Assembly: GCA_016795365.1 (NCBI GenBank)
Contig: JAEUHN010000054.1
Coordinates: 62,001-126,000 of the forward strand
Length of the DNA: 64,000 bases
Origin: Verrucomicrobiaceae bacterium
GTDB taxonomy: Bacteria; Verrucomicrobiota; Verrucomicrobiia; Verrucomicrobiales; Verrucomicrobiaceae
Direction: 5' to 3'
The translations under genes were made by a program, and so were the position numbers. This document shows, one piece after another, positions 1-9,340 of the stretch. The notes below the pieces were generated by a model. That model did not search any database, had not been told where the DNA came from, and worked only from the letters and a program-made list of their open reading frames with translations. Position 1 is the stretch's first letter; each line of letters begins with the position of its first letter.

Positions 1-1
1 C

Positions 2-3000
2 TCGATTTGGGCTGGTTGGTTTGCGAATGCTCAGGGGGTGTCGCGAGGTGGACTGGCGAGGTTCGCCTCGGATGGTGTGATGGAGAGCTTCCCCAATACC
101 TGGATGACGGGTGTGATCCGCAGTTGCGTTCTACAGGCAAATGGCAACATGATGCTTGGAGGAAGCTTCACGGATGCCGGCGGATTTCCGAGAACTGGGC
201 TGGTTCGTGTGCTCAACAACGTGACCGGCAGTCAATCGCTTCAAATTGAAGCTCAGCGCGTGACATGGTCACGCACCGGATCAACGCCCGAAATTTCCCA
301 GCCAGTGTTCGAACTGAGCATTAACGGAGGTGCTTCGTGGAGTGCTCTTGGGACACCTGCGCGAGTGGCATCGGGGTGGCAGTTGAACGGTCTGTCCCTC
401 CCAGGCACGGGCACGATTCGCGCGCGAGGCCTCGCTGATGGGGGTAACTTCAATGGTTGCGAGAGTGTGATCGAGCAAAGCGCGACCTTCAGCCTTGTTC
501 CGGACATCGCCGTGAGACAGGGGGCGTCGCCTTTGGATGCGTTACTGGTGGATGCGCAAACAACACCACTGAGCTTCGGTTCCACTCCGGCAGGCACTCC
601 AGTGAGCAAGACCCTTCTCATCGAGAACACTGGCACCGGGAATTTGACGCTCAGCACGCCAACTCGCAGTGGCACGAACTCATCGGACTTTACTATTACG
701 GGACCGTCGGCGGGGACTCTGGCACCAGGCGGAACAGCGACAATTACGATTACGTTCAATCCTGCGGCCGCTGGGACGAGGTCGGCAGTCATCATCTTGC
801 CGAGCAATGATCCTGATGAGAATCCTTTCGATATCAATGTGACAGGCGTAGCCACGGCTCCAATGCAGCCAGACATTGTAATCGAACAACCTTCAGGCAC
901 CAACTTAGTGGATGGTAGTGCGACCGTGGCTTTCGGCAATGTCGGTATCGGGAGCAATGCCACCCGAATCTTTACCGTGAGGAACACTGGCACGGCGAAT
1001 CTCACCCTAAACGGCATCAACTCGTCTTTAATCGACTACACCGCTGGGCCATTTGGCACCACGACCGTGGCTCCAGGGCAGTCAACGACCTTCACGATTA
1101 CATTTGCCCCTGGAGCAGCAGGTGCCCGGAATTCGAATCTGCAGATCACGAGCAATGATCCTGACGAGACTCCCTTCGACGTTCTTGTCACTGGCACTGG
1201 CGTGGTGAGCTCCGGGCGAGACGTGGGTCCAGATTCATACGGTTACAGGGCTTCCAGCAATGTGCCGTTTCAATTCACGGATATCTCGACGACGGGGACT
1301 GCCGTGCTCGACGGTGTGGATGACGACGCCACCGCTCTGGCGCTTCCTTTCGCTTTCCAGTTCTACGGTGTTTCCAACAGCACTGTTTACATCAACAGCA
1401 ACGGATTGGCGACCTTTGGCGCGCTTGATTACAACTACAGCAATGTCGATCTCCGATCGAACTCTCTCGGGAAGCCGGCCATCGCAGTCATGTGGGATGA
1501 TTTCGTCACGAGTTACTCGGCACTCGACCGGGTTTACTATCAGACGTCGGGCGCTGTTGGCTCGCGAGTCTTCACGGTGCAATGGACCGTATCACCGATC
1601 GGCGAGGCCAGCCTTCCAGCGATGACTTTTCAGATGCAGTTGATGGAAGGCAGTAATCAAATTCGCTGCAACTACCAGCAGGTCCGCGTAGGCAGTGTCA
1701 AAGACGAGGGTGCCGCTGCCACGGTTGGGATTCAAGACACCAATGGCAATGCCAATGGGCGGTTTGTGCACTGGAGTTTCAACCAGGTATCGTCGGTGAT
1801 TGGGGGGACGAGCATCGTTTTCACACCTCCAGGGCCACCTGCCGATATCGCAGTATTTGACGGTGCCATATCGCTTGTGGACGGCGCTTCCACGCTCGTA
1901 GTTCCAAGTGCCAATTTAGGGGAGACCCGCAGCGTCACCCTCACGATCACCAATCAGGGCAGCAGTCCGCTCACAGGATTGTCGGTCACGAAGGATGGAG
2001 TGAACCAAAGTGAATTTAGTGTGACTCAACCTGGGGCTGTGTCGCTGGCGGCTGGGGCGAGCACCACGATGACATTGTTGTTCACTCCGAGCAGCGCCGG
2101 TGCGAAGACAGCAGCACTTCATATCGCGAGCAACGACGTTGACGAGAACCCCTTCGACATCCCAGTCAGCGCCTCGGCGATGGCCCTGCCGAAGATTCAA
2201 GTCACAGACAATACGACCGGAGGGACTCTTGTCGATGGAAGCTCGTCGCTGTCATTTGATGCTGTTGGAATAGGCTCACCCGCGCAGCGTGTGATCACAA
2301 TCCGAAATACGGGTGCGGGAACACTCTCAGGTCTGGCATTGTCGCGAACGGGTTCGACGGATTTCTCGTTGAGTTCTCTCCCAGTCACCACGCTGGCCCC
2401 CGGGAGCAGCACCACCTTTACGGTTACATTTTCGCCATCGTCACTGGGTGCAAAGAGTGGCGCGGTGCAAATCGCGAGCAATGACGCTGACATCCCGTCA
2501 TTTGATTTCACGGTCTCGGGAGTTGGTGCACAGATTTTCAGTCGAAACGTGGACACGGCGACTGGACACATCTGGCGCAGGCCTGTGGCAAATGGGGCCA
2601 ATGCTCCCTCGGCTCTCTCGAGTTCAGCCACCGCCGTTCGATATCAATCGATGCAGTTCTCGGTCACTCAGACGGGAGTTTACTCCATTAGGAGCACGGT
2701 AACGGCGGCTAATCCTTCGTTTGATAATTATCTGTTCCTGTATGCTGGTTCGTTTTCGGCCACCAGTCAGCTCACCAATGTAAGAATCGGCAATGATGAC
2801 TTCCCTAATGTCGGTGTTTCTGGGTTTAGTTACGACCTCGTCGCAGGGACCACTTATTATCTTGTCACCACGGGTTACAGCAATACTGACGCAGGTGTCG
2901 TGGTGAACACAATCGAGGGTCCAGGGGCGGTGAACGCGGCGGTAGCAGCACCAGAGTTTGTGCTTCAGGTCGGAGCCATCACTCTCGAGACAGACTCTTC

Positions 3001-5248
3001 AGTGATCAACTTTGGAACGCTTGCTCCGGGGGCTTCGTCGTCCGTGACTTTTGTGGTGCGTAACACAGGTGACCTGGTGCTGAGCGATGTGAGTTCGGTG
3101 ATTGTAGGTGAGAATTCCGCCGACTTTGCTACGCCGCCTCTGAGTGGCATCACATTGTCCGGGGGGGCGTCGCTGCCCGTGAACGTCAGTTTTGCGCCTA
3201 TCGGCACTGGCGTTCGGCGCGCAATCCTGCGCTTCACGAGTAGTGATCCCAATACGCCCATCTTTGATGTCGAGCTTTTGGGTGATGTGTCTGCTCCGCC
3301 AACGATTGTGACACAGCCTTCGGACTCGATTGTGGCCGTGGGAGAACCCCTGCAACTGACGACGGAGGTGACGGGGAGTAATCCGCTGACGATCAGCTGG
3401 ACGAAGAACGGCAGCGTGGTCGCCGGTCAGACGACGCGTTCCCTGACGGTCGCCTCTGCATCGATTGCCAGCGCTGGTGCCTACCAGATGAAGCTATCCA
3501 ACCGGTTTGGAAACTTGAACTCGCGCACTGCGCAGGTGGCGGTGGTGGATGCTACAGACCGCAGTCAGATGCTGAACGAGGGTTCGACCGCAACCTTTAC
3601 CGCAGCGGCTGCCGGCAACTCGCTGGCTTATCAATGGTATCGCAACAGCCTTGAATTGAACGATGGCGATCGTGTTTCAGGGTCGCGAGGCAAGGTGTTG
3701 ACGATCAGGCGAATCACGCCCGATGACGATGGGGTTTATCATTGCCGTGTGACTGCTCCTGGCGGCGTCAGGTATTCTGGAGACGAAACACTTACCGTGT
3801 TCAATCAGGCACCCCTCATTGTTGAGCCGTTGATCTTGCCTGATGCCTATGTCAGCGGCTACTACGAGTTTCAGGTTCCCGTTGATGGTGCTAGCGAACG
3901 CACGCCTTCGGGATTCGGGGCCACCGGCCTGCCTCCAGGGCTGGCGATCAACAGCCGAACGGGTTTGATTTCAGGTCGTCCTACTTCGGGGCGAGCGGCT
4001 CCCTATACGGTGACCTTGACTGCTTCCAACGCACGAGGGAAGTCAACCGTCACGCTGCCTCTCATTGTGGTGCCGCTATCACCGAACGTAGCAGGGAACT
4101 ATGTGGGGGTGATCGCACGCCACTCCGTGCTCAATCAGGATCTCGGCGGCAAAGTCGAGATGGCCATCAATTCGAGTGGTCAGTTCACCGGCAAATGTTA
4201 TCTCGGCATCTACCAGCATGTTTTCTCGGGTGTGCTGGATACCACGGACGGGATGCTGCCGGTCTGGCCACACGCGCATGTAGTCATCAATCGCGCTGCG
4301 CCTTTGTCTCCGATTGAACTCACCTTCACTGTCGATGCAGACAATCATCGGCTGGGGGATGGTTTCGTGAGTGATGGTGCGAACGAGATCGAACTCGTTG
4401 CCTATCGCAATCAGTGGAGCACTGCCAGCCCTCCACCGATGTCGCTGAGAGGGGTGCATGCTTTTGGGTTGCAGATCAGTGATGATCTCGTGGGCTCTCG
4501 CAACATTCCGCAAGGATATGGCTATGGCACCATCACGGTGACTTCGACTGGAGCATTCACTGTGGCGGGCAAGATGGCGGATGGCGAGACATTGACCGCC
4601 AGCGGCTTTGTGGCTGGAACAGGGGAAGCACCGATCTTCCAGCTGCTCTACACCACGACGCTCAAGGGCTCGTTGGTCGGCAATCTGGAACTCGTTGATG
4701 TAAGTGTCGTCGGCGAGACGAGCGTATCGGGGCTGCTCACTTGGTCCCGTCCGCTCAATACCAGCGCCTCTGCTCGTTTGTATAAAAACGGCTTTGAGCC
4801 CATCGAGATCGCGGCTTTCGGTGGCACCTACACCCCGCCAGTGGCCCCGGAACTTGTCCTCGGTCTGAATCTCAACGACGGCGCTGCTTTGCTTGAATTT
4901 GGCGAAGGGGGAATCAACTCCACCCAGTCCGATCCCGGTATTGCTGTCACTATCGGTGCGGGCAATACCATCATTCTTCCTTCCGTGAATCCTAGGAGCA
5001 CTAGTTTGGCGGTGACTGCTGCGACGGGTGCGGTCAGAGGAGGCTTCACGCTGGTGGACCCGAGTCCGTTGTCGCCGGGCACTACTGTGACTCGTTCGGT
5101 AGCTTATCAGGGCCAGATCGTTCGCACGGATAGCGGCTATATGGCTGTGGGGTATTTCATCTTGCCGGCGCTGCCTACGGTCGATCAACCAAACGCGCTG
5201 CTGACGAGGCAGGAGTCAGGTTGGGTATTGCTGAGCCCGGCCCCTTGA
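2..5248 (+). CDS. Giant secreted multi-domain protein with choice-of-anchor-D repeats (5' end missing)
   Basis: The frame is open from base 2 with no start codon before a GTG at 38, so the gene begins outside the window. Numbering residues from 38, the visible order is: delta-60-type repeats (about 1-70, GGSFTDAGGF motif); a linker; choice-of-anchor-D/ASPM-like beta-sandwiches at about 155-270, 278-385, 602-716, 720-830 and 973-1083, each with a LAPGxxTTxTxxFxP core and an SNDPDExPFD motif; a nidogen-like beta domain (395-600); a pre-peptidase-C-terminal-like domain (833-965); two Ig-like domains (1086-1258); a putative-Ig domain (1262-1346, LPPGLAINSRTGLISG); and a C-terminal beta-rich domain of about 385 residues. 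Such proteins are usually extracellular and adhesive or structural. The C-terminus has no PEP-CTERM-like hydrophobic/Arg tail, so exosortase sorting is not supported. Domain names rest on motif recognition; function is inferred. Confidence 0.85.
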   Translation, partial: SIWAGWFANAQGVSRGGLARFASDGVMESFPNTWMTGVIRSCVLQANGNMMLGGSFTDAGGFPRTGLVRVLNNVTGSQSLQIEAQRVTWSRTGSTPEISQPVFELSINGGASWSALGTPARVASGWQLNGLSLPGTGTIRARGLADGGNFNGCESVIEQSATFSLVPDIAVRQGASPLDALLVDAQTTPLSFGSTPAGTPVSKTLLIENTGTGNLTLSTPTRSGTNSSDFTITGPSAGTLAPGGTATITITFNPAAAGTRSAVIILPSNDPDENPFDINVTGVATAPMQPDIVIEQPSGTNLVDGSATVAFGNVGIGSNATRIFTVRNTGTANLTLNGINSSLIDYTAGPFGTTTVAPGQSTTFTITFAPGAAGARNSNLQITSNDPDETPFDVLVTGTGVVSSGRDVGPDSYGYRASSNVPFQFTDISTTGTAVLDGVDDDATALALPFAFQFYGVSNSTVYINSNGLATFGALDYNYSNVDLRSNSLGKPAIAVMWDDFVTSYSALDRVYYQTSGAVGSRVFTVQWTVSPIGEASLPAMTFQMQLMEGSNQIRCNYQQVRVGSVKDEGAAATVGIQDTNGNANGRFVHWSFNQVSSVIGGTSIVFTPPGPPADIAVFDGAISLVDGASTLVVPSANLGETRSVTLTITNQGSSPLTGLSVTKDGVNQSEFSVTQPGAVSLAAGASTTMTLLFTPSSAGAKTAALHIASNDVDENPFDIPVSASAMALPKIQVTDNTTGGTLVDGSSSLSFDAVGIGSPAQRVITIRNTGAGTLSGLALSRTGSTDFSLSSLPVTTLAPGSSTTFTVTFSPSSLGAKSGAVQIASNDADIPSFDFTVSGVGAQIFSRNVDTATGHIWRRPVANGANAPSALSSSATAVRYQSMQFSVTQTGVYSIRSTVTAANPSFDNYLFLYAGSFSATSQLTNVRIGNDDFPNVGVSGFSYDLVAGTTYYLVTTGYSNTDAGVVVNTIEGPGAVNAAVAAPEFVLQVGAITLETDSSVINFGTLAPGASSSVTFVVRNTGDLVLSDVSSVIVGENSADFATPPLSGITLSGGASLPVNVSFAPIGTGVRRAILRFTSSDPNTPIFDVELLGDVSAPPTIVTQPSDSIVAVGEPLQLTTEVTGSNPLTISWTKNGSVVAGQTTRSLTVASASIASAGAYQMKLSNRFGNLNSRTAQVAVVDATDRSQMLNEGSTATFTAAAAGNSLAYQWYRNSLELNDGDRVSGSRGKVLTIRRITPDDDGVYHCRVTAPGGVRYSGDETLTVFNQAPLIVEPLILPDAYVSGYYEFQVPVDGASERTPSGFGATGLPPGLAINSRTGLISGRPTSGRAAPYTVTLTASNARGKSTVTLPLIVVPLSPNVAGNYVGVIARHSVLNQDLGGKVEMAINSSGQFTGKCYLGIYQHVFSGVLDTTDGMLPVWPHAHVVINRAAPLSPIELTFTVDADNHRLGDGFVSDGANEIELVAYRNQWSTASPPPMSLRGVHAFGLQISDDLVGSRNIPQGYGYGTITVTSTGAFTVAGKMADGETLTASGFVAGTGEAPIFQLLYTTTLKGSLVGNLELVDVSVVGETSVSGLLTWSRPLNTSASARLYKNGFEPIEIAAFGGTYTPPVAPELVLGLNLNDGAALLEFGEGGINSTQSDPGIAVTIGAGNTIILPSVNPRSTSLAVTAATGAVRGGFTLVDPSPLSPGTTVTRSVAYQGQIVRTDSGYMAVGYFILPALPTVDQPNALLTRQESGWVLLSPAP

Positions 5249-5284
5249 TTGGGCACAGGTCCCTTCTGATGTCGGACACGCATC

Positions 5285-5320
5285 ATTGGTCGAGACTGCA
5301 TGGTGACAGTCTCGATCAGT
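5285..5320. terminator. Hairpin between convergent genes, likely bidirectional terminator
   Basis: A perfect 9-bp stem (TCGAGACTG at 5290-5298 with CAGTCTCGA at 5307-5315) around an 8-nt loop can be extended outward by wobble and A-T pairs to about 14 bp. It lies between the convergent giant-protein gene and mnmA. There is no clear U-tract on either strand, so termination is inferred from structure and position. Confidence 0.5.
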
Positions 5321-5402
5321 GAGCTTTGGTGATTGGAGCTCTTCTTGTTACAGGGAGTTCAGCAGCAATCAGGTGAATTGACCTGCAGTTTGGTGCAGAC
5401 GG

Positions 5403-6560
5403 CTACTCGTCATAGCCGATGCTTTCAAACACCGCCCCGCCGAGCAATTGCTCACCCTCGTAAAGAGCGCAGATCTGACCGGGTGTGAGTGCGCGTTGGG
5501 GAGTGTCATATTCGATTTCGGCGCACCACTCGCCGTCGCGGAGGAAGGGCGTGAACCGCGCGGGCGGAGCGGCGGTGCGGTAGCGCGGTTGCGCGTTGAG
5601 CTGGCGCTCGTGCTGAAGGCCGGGACCCGTGGTGCTGATGCTGGTGACGATGGCCCTGCGGGCCCAAAGCAAGGGCGTGTCCGGGCGCTCGATCGCGATC
5701 ACCAGCTCGTTCGCCTCATGGCGTTTCGCTACCACCACGTAGGCCTGCTTGTGCAAAGGGCTGGCCACGCCAATGCCCTTGCGCTGGCCCAGGGTGTAGA
5801 GGTGCAGGCCCTTGTGCTCGCCCAGCACCTTGCCTTCCAGGTTCACGATCTTGCCCGGCTTGTCCGCCACGAAGGTGCGGAGAAAATCCTCCATCTTCAC
5901 CTCGCCGATGAAGCAGATGCCCTGGCTGTCCTTCTTGTCCGCCGTCTTGAGGTGGAGTTCCCGCGCTAGATCGCGCAGCTCTGGTTTGAGGAGATGGCCG
6001 ATGGGAAACCGCGCGATCTGCACCTGCTCCGGGCGCATCATGGCAAGGAAGTAGGTCTGGTCCTTGTTCAGGTCCGCGCCACGCAGGATCGTTCTCGGTT
6101 CCGGGTTCTCGGTTCCCTGTTCTCCCGATGAAGAACAGTCTGCTGAACCGTGAACTGAGAACTGAGAACTGAGAACACTCCGTGCATAGTGCCCGGTCGC
6201 GATGGAGTCAAAACCCTGCTTCTGCGCCCAGTCCCAGAGCACGCCGAACTTCATCTCGCGATTGCACATGACATCCGGGTTCGGCGTGATGCCGCTCTGG
6301 TAGCCCTCCAGAAGATACTTCACCACTAGCTCGCGGTAGTCCTTCATGAGGTTCACCACATGGAACTCGATGCCCAGTTGATCGGCGACTGCACGCGCGT
6401 CCTCGATGTCCTCCTGCCACGGGCAATGGCCGATGATGTTCTCCTCATTGATCCAGTTCTTCATGTATGCACCGACCACGTCATGCCCTTCGCGGACAAG
6501 GAGCGCGGCGGCCACGCTGCTGTCCACGCCGCCAGAGAGTGCTGCAAGGATTCGAGCCAT
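5403..6560 (-). CDS. mnmA: tRNA-specific 2-thiouridylase MnmA
   Basis: Cytoplasmic enzyme that puts sulfur on C2 of the wobble uridine of tRNA-Glu, -Gln and -Lys, after adenylating the tRNA. The 385 residues carry the PP-loop SGGVDSS (9-15), the nucleophile Cys99 in NPDVMCN, the second catalytic Cys216 in DSQGICFIG, ATGHYAR (121-127), KDQTYFL (166-172) and GQRKGIG. The odd part is residues 128-157. Where typical MnmA has a loop of about nine residues between ATGHYxR and LLRGxDxNKDQ, this protein has about 30 low-complexity residues encoded entirely by a heptanucleotide repeat element (6091-6179). All catalytic motifs are intact, so the enzyme is probably active and the extra loop is tolerated. 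The gene stands alone, convergent with the giant-protein gene. Confidence 0.96.
   Translation of the reverse strand: MARILAALSGGVDSSVAAALLVREGHDVVGAYMKNWINEENIIGHCPWQEDIEDARAVADQLGIEFHVVNLMKDYRELVVKYLLEGYQSGITPNPDVMCNREMKFGVLWDWAQKQGFDSIATGHYARSVLSSQFSVHGSADCSSSGEQGTENPEPRTILRGADLNKDQTYFLAMMRPEQVQIARFPIGHLLKPELRDLARELHLKTADKKDSQGICFIGEVKMEDFLRTFVADKPGKIVNLEGKVLGEHKGLHLYTLGQRKGIGVASPLHKQAYVVVAKRHEANELVIAIERPDTPLLWARRAIVTSISTTGPGLQHERQLNAQPRYRTAAPPARFTPFLRDGEWCAEIEYDTPQRALTPGQICALYEGEQLLGGAVFESIGYDE
6091..6179. repeat. Paired inverted heptanucleotide repeat arms inside mnmA
   Basis: On the plus strand the left arm is five 7-nt units (GTTCTCG, GTTCCGG, GTTCTCG, GTTCCCT, GTTCTCC; 6091-6125). After a 19-nt spacer the right arm is five units (GAACCGT, three GAACTGA, GAACACT; 6145-6179). 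The arms are roughly reverse complements and could form an imperfect hairpin. The spacer ends in AGTCTGCT directly before the right arm. The element is read through in frame as an MnmA loop without a stop. Confidence 0.85.
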
Positions 6561-7085
6561 CGGAAAAACGAAAAGGCATCCTCAGGCATGGAGCGCTGAA
6601 GCCTCTTGGAAAGCGGAAAATGCGCTCGTTCTCCTGGAGTAGAACGGTTCTACCGGTTTGTTTCCGGTCATGTCTCGCGTGTGGACTTTGGTGTCCTGGC
6701 GAAGTCGTCGAACGCAGCGATGACATTGCATGGGGGCCGGTTCCACCTGCCGTGTCTTTCTCGTGTCGATGAGTGTCTAGTGAAAGGGCTAGACCGGGCG
6801 ATCCACGACAGGCTGCACAGCACCTTCGCTGGCGCAGAGCGGATGAACCCGGAGGGCAACGTTGCCTTTGCGCCGTGACATGCCCAAGCGACCTGTAGGA
6901 ATTCGGTTTCAGAGGGCGGGTGCATCTCCCATTAAGGTCTTTTCCGCAGGCAACGTGGCTCCAGACACAGGCGGGGCGAGCGCTGCCGCGCCGGACCTGT
7001 CTTTCGATGGTATCCCACTGAGCGTTGACTTTCAGCGTCATGCTCATCCGCAACGGCGGCAACGCAGCTAACGAAAAAGCAAACG
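6561..7085. other. 525-bp intergenic stretch without a convincing gene
   Basis: This lies downstream of the penicillin-binding-protein gene and upstream of mnmA (both minus strand), so it should carry the mnmA promoter. Small open frames exist on both strands, but none resembles a protein family or has a credible start. A near-perfect palindrome, GTAGAAC-G-GTTCTAC (6639-6653), lies about 80 bp upstream of the mnmA start and could be an operator; that is only inferred from symmetry. Confidence 0.5.
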
Positions 7086-9314
7086 TCAACGGAACCAAGA
7101 TCGCACTGTGTCCCAGAAGCCGCCGCCACGTCCGGGAGGACCAGGGGGCGGCATATAACCAGGAACGGTGCCGCCCACACCGTGCACAGGGCAGAACGCC
7201 TGCGGCACAAGGTCATAGGGGAGGTCATCTTCGTAGCTGGCTGCGGCAGCATTGCATTGGTCAGTCGCGAGCAGACTGCTGGTGCGGCAGAGGCGAACGC
7301 GTGACAGCGGCACCTGAGCGGGGCCTGACGTCATGTAGCCCAGGCTCTCGGCTTTCTTCATCACATCGACCCACACGGGCAGCGAGAGTCGTCCACCGTA
7401 AGCATCGTCCATGATCGTCTGAGGCTGGTCGCAGCCCATCCACACGCCGCAGGTGACATTCGGTGAGTAGCCGATGAACCACGCGTCCTTGTAATCGTTG
7501 GTGGTGCCTGTTTTGCCACCACCGGGCACTTTCCAGCCATACTCGGTGCGGGCACTCGCGGCGGTGCCATGATCCATCACGAGGCTGAGGAGGCGGCTGG
7601 TGATGGAGGCGACCCCTGGGCTCAGCACCATGGCCTCCAGCGTGGGCGTGGAGTAGATGACGGCACCATTGCGATCCTCAATGCGTTCGATCAGGTAGGG
7701 TCGGCGGCGGATGCCCTGGTTGGGGAAGATGGTGAAGGCGCTGACGAGTTGTTTGAGGTTCGTGCCCACATTGCCGATGAAGATCTGGCGGGAACGCTCG
7801 GCATGCTCGCCGATGCCGGCATCACGCATGAGTTCGATCACACGATCCAGCCCTGCCTGATCGCCCACGCGCACGGTCATCGTGTTGCGGCTTTGGATCA
7901 AACCGACCGCCATGGGCTGCATGCCGAGGAACTCGCCATCGCTGTTCTCCGGGCTCCATGATCCGGGGATCGGTGCATCGTCAATGAGGGTGCCAGGCAG
8001 CAAACCTCGCCCGATAGCAGCGGCATAAACGAAGGGCTTGATCGTGGAGCCGATCTGACGTTCGCCCTGAAGCGCGCGGTTGTATTTGCTCTGCCGGTAG
8101 TCGCGCCCACCCACGACGGCGAGGATGCCGCCGTTCGAATTGTCGATCGCAGTGATCGCGCCCTGAAGGTAAGGCGTGGTGGGCACTTCACTGACCTGGT
8201 CCCACTGCTTGTCGAAGTCGGCTTTGCTGATGCGCGGGTAGCCTTTGAGTTTTTCGAAGGCCGCAGCGCGCTTCTCCAACGATTCCTCGGAGGCCACTTG
8301 AAGATCGTGGTCGAGGGTGGTGACCACCTTGAGCCCGCCGTCTTCGAAATCCTTCTGCTCCAGGATCACATCGAGCGCGCGCTTGATGGCATCCATCGCA
8401 TAATCGCCCTGGCTCTTGAAGGCAGGCTGGGCACGCAGGGCGAGGTCCTCGGCTTTGGCACTATCGGCCTCGGCTTGCGTGATGGCCTTGGTGGTGATCA
8501 TACGCTTGAGCACATCATCGCGCTCACGTTTGGCTCCCTGCCAGTTCTTGAACGGCGAGAAACGCGACGGGCTGCGGATGATGCCTGCGAGCAGGGCGCT
8601 TTCGCCCAGCGTCAATGTAGCGGCGGACTTGCCAAAGTAGGCATTGGCCGCGCGCTCGATGCCGTATAGGCCGTTGCCAAAGAAGATACGGTTCACGTAG
8701 TGCTCGATGATCGCGTTCTTCGGTGTGGAGGCTTCGATGCGGCGGGCAAGCATGACCTCCACCAGCTTGCGGTGAAGGCTGCGATCATCGAGTCCAGGAT
8801 AGCTGTTGCGGGCGAGCTGCATCGTGAGCGTGCTCGCTCCTTGCACTACCTTGCGGTCCTTGAGGTTGCGCACCACAGCGCGCGCGACACCGATGTAGTC
8901 CACGCCTCCATGCTGGTAGAAACGCGAGTCCTCGCGTGCGAGCAGCGCCTTCACGAAATGCGGCGACACCTGATCGAGCGGGACCACGATCCGGTTCTCA
9001 CCGTAGAGCTTGCCAATGATCGCCCCCTTGCGGTCATAGACGATGGTCCGCTCCGGCATCGAGCCCAGCTTGGCCAGATCATACTGCTTCGCCAGCCCGC
9101 CATAGATGATCCAGATGAAGGCCGCCGCCGCGATGCCCACAATCACCAAGCCTGCCAGCAGCCATCGAAAGAACAGTCGCCACCAGCGCCACTGGATGAG
9201 GTGCGTGTGGGTGCGATGAGCCTTCCGCTTGCGGGCTGGCGAGGAGTCGGGCATGGACGGCATCAAGAAAGTGTGGAATACCGGCGCTGAAAACTGCAAA
9301 GCGAACAATTTCAC
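7086..9314 (-). CDS. Class A penicillin-binding protein (bifunctional peptidoglycan glycosyltransferase/transpeptidase)
   Basis: Inner-membrane enzyme that polymerises lipid II and cross-links peptidoglycan. A basic cytoplasmic stretch leads into one membrane anchor (about residues 47-71). The GT51 domain follows with EDSRFYQHGG (Glu128 catalytic), GASTLTMQLARN (159-170) and FFGNGLYGIERAANAYFGK. The transpeptidase domain has the SxxK motif GSTIKP (Ser423, Lys426), SRN (475-477) and KTGTT (601-605). The C-terminus is Pro/Gly-rich. The longest frame opens with GTG at 9314, only 27 bp from the divergent nadC start. ATG codons at 9263 and 9254 give a more typical N-terminus and are at least as likely. 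Family assignment is firm; the paralogue (1A versus 1C) is not settled. Confidence 0.93.
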   Translation of the reverse strand: MKLFALQFSAPVFHTFLMPSMPDSSPARKRKAHRTHTHLIQWRWWRLFFRWLLAGLVIVGIAAAAFIWIIYGGLAKQYDLAKLGSMPERTIVYDRKGAIIGKLYGENRIVVPLDQVSPHFVKALLAREDSRFYQHGGVDYIGVARAVVRNLKDRKVVQGASTLTMQLARNSYPGLDDRSLHRKLVEVMLARRIEASTPKNAIIEHYVNRIFFGNGLYGIERAANAYFGKSAATLTLGESALLAGIIRSPSRFSPFKNWQGAKRERDDVLKRMITTKAITQAEADSAKAEDLALRAQPAFKSQGDYAMDAIKRALDVILEQKDFEDGGLKVVTTLDHDLQVASEESLEKRAAAFEKLKGYPRISKADFDKQWDQVSEVPTTPYLQGAITAIDNSNGGILAVVGGRDYRQSKYNRALQGERQIGSTIKPFVYAAAIGRGLLPGTLIDDAPIPGSWSPENSDGEFLGMQPMAVGLIQSRNTMTVRVGDQAGLDRVIELMRDAGIGEHAERSRQIFIGNVGTNLKQLVSAFTIFPNQGIRRRPYLIERIEDRNGAVIYSTPTLEAMVLSPGVASITSRLLSLVMDHGTAASARTEYGWKVPGGGKTGTTNDYKDAWFIGYSPNVTCGVWMGCDQPQTIMDDAYGGRLSLPVWVDVMKKAESLGYMTSGPAQVPLSRVRLCRTSSLLATDQCNAAAASYEDDLPYDLVPQAFCPVHGVGGTVPGYMPPPGPPGRGGGFWDTVRSWFR

Positions 9315-9340
9315 ACCCGAGCTGTCACTCCAACTCTGTT

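Noticed and set aside
4079-5188. A 369-codon minus-strand open frame inside the giant-protein gene.
   Set aside because: The plus-strand beta domains continue without a break through it, and the antisense frame has no domain-like pattern.
5160-5248. A PEP-CTERM-like exosortase signal at the end of the giant protein.
   Set aside because: The last residues (SGWVLLSPAP) lack a hydrophobic helix and basic end, so the nearby exosortase is not an obvious processor of it.
6091-6179. The heptamer arrays considered as CRISPR or minisatellite repeats.
   Set aside because: The repeat period is 7 nt with no spacers between units; CRISPR repeats are about 24-40 nt with unique spacers of similar length.
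6481-7098. A 205-codon minus-strand open frame across the mnmA upstream gap.
   Set aside because: It overlaps the mnmA start, is Arg/Cys-rich with no recognisable family, and has no credible ribosome site.
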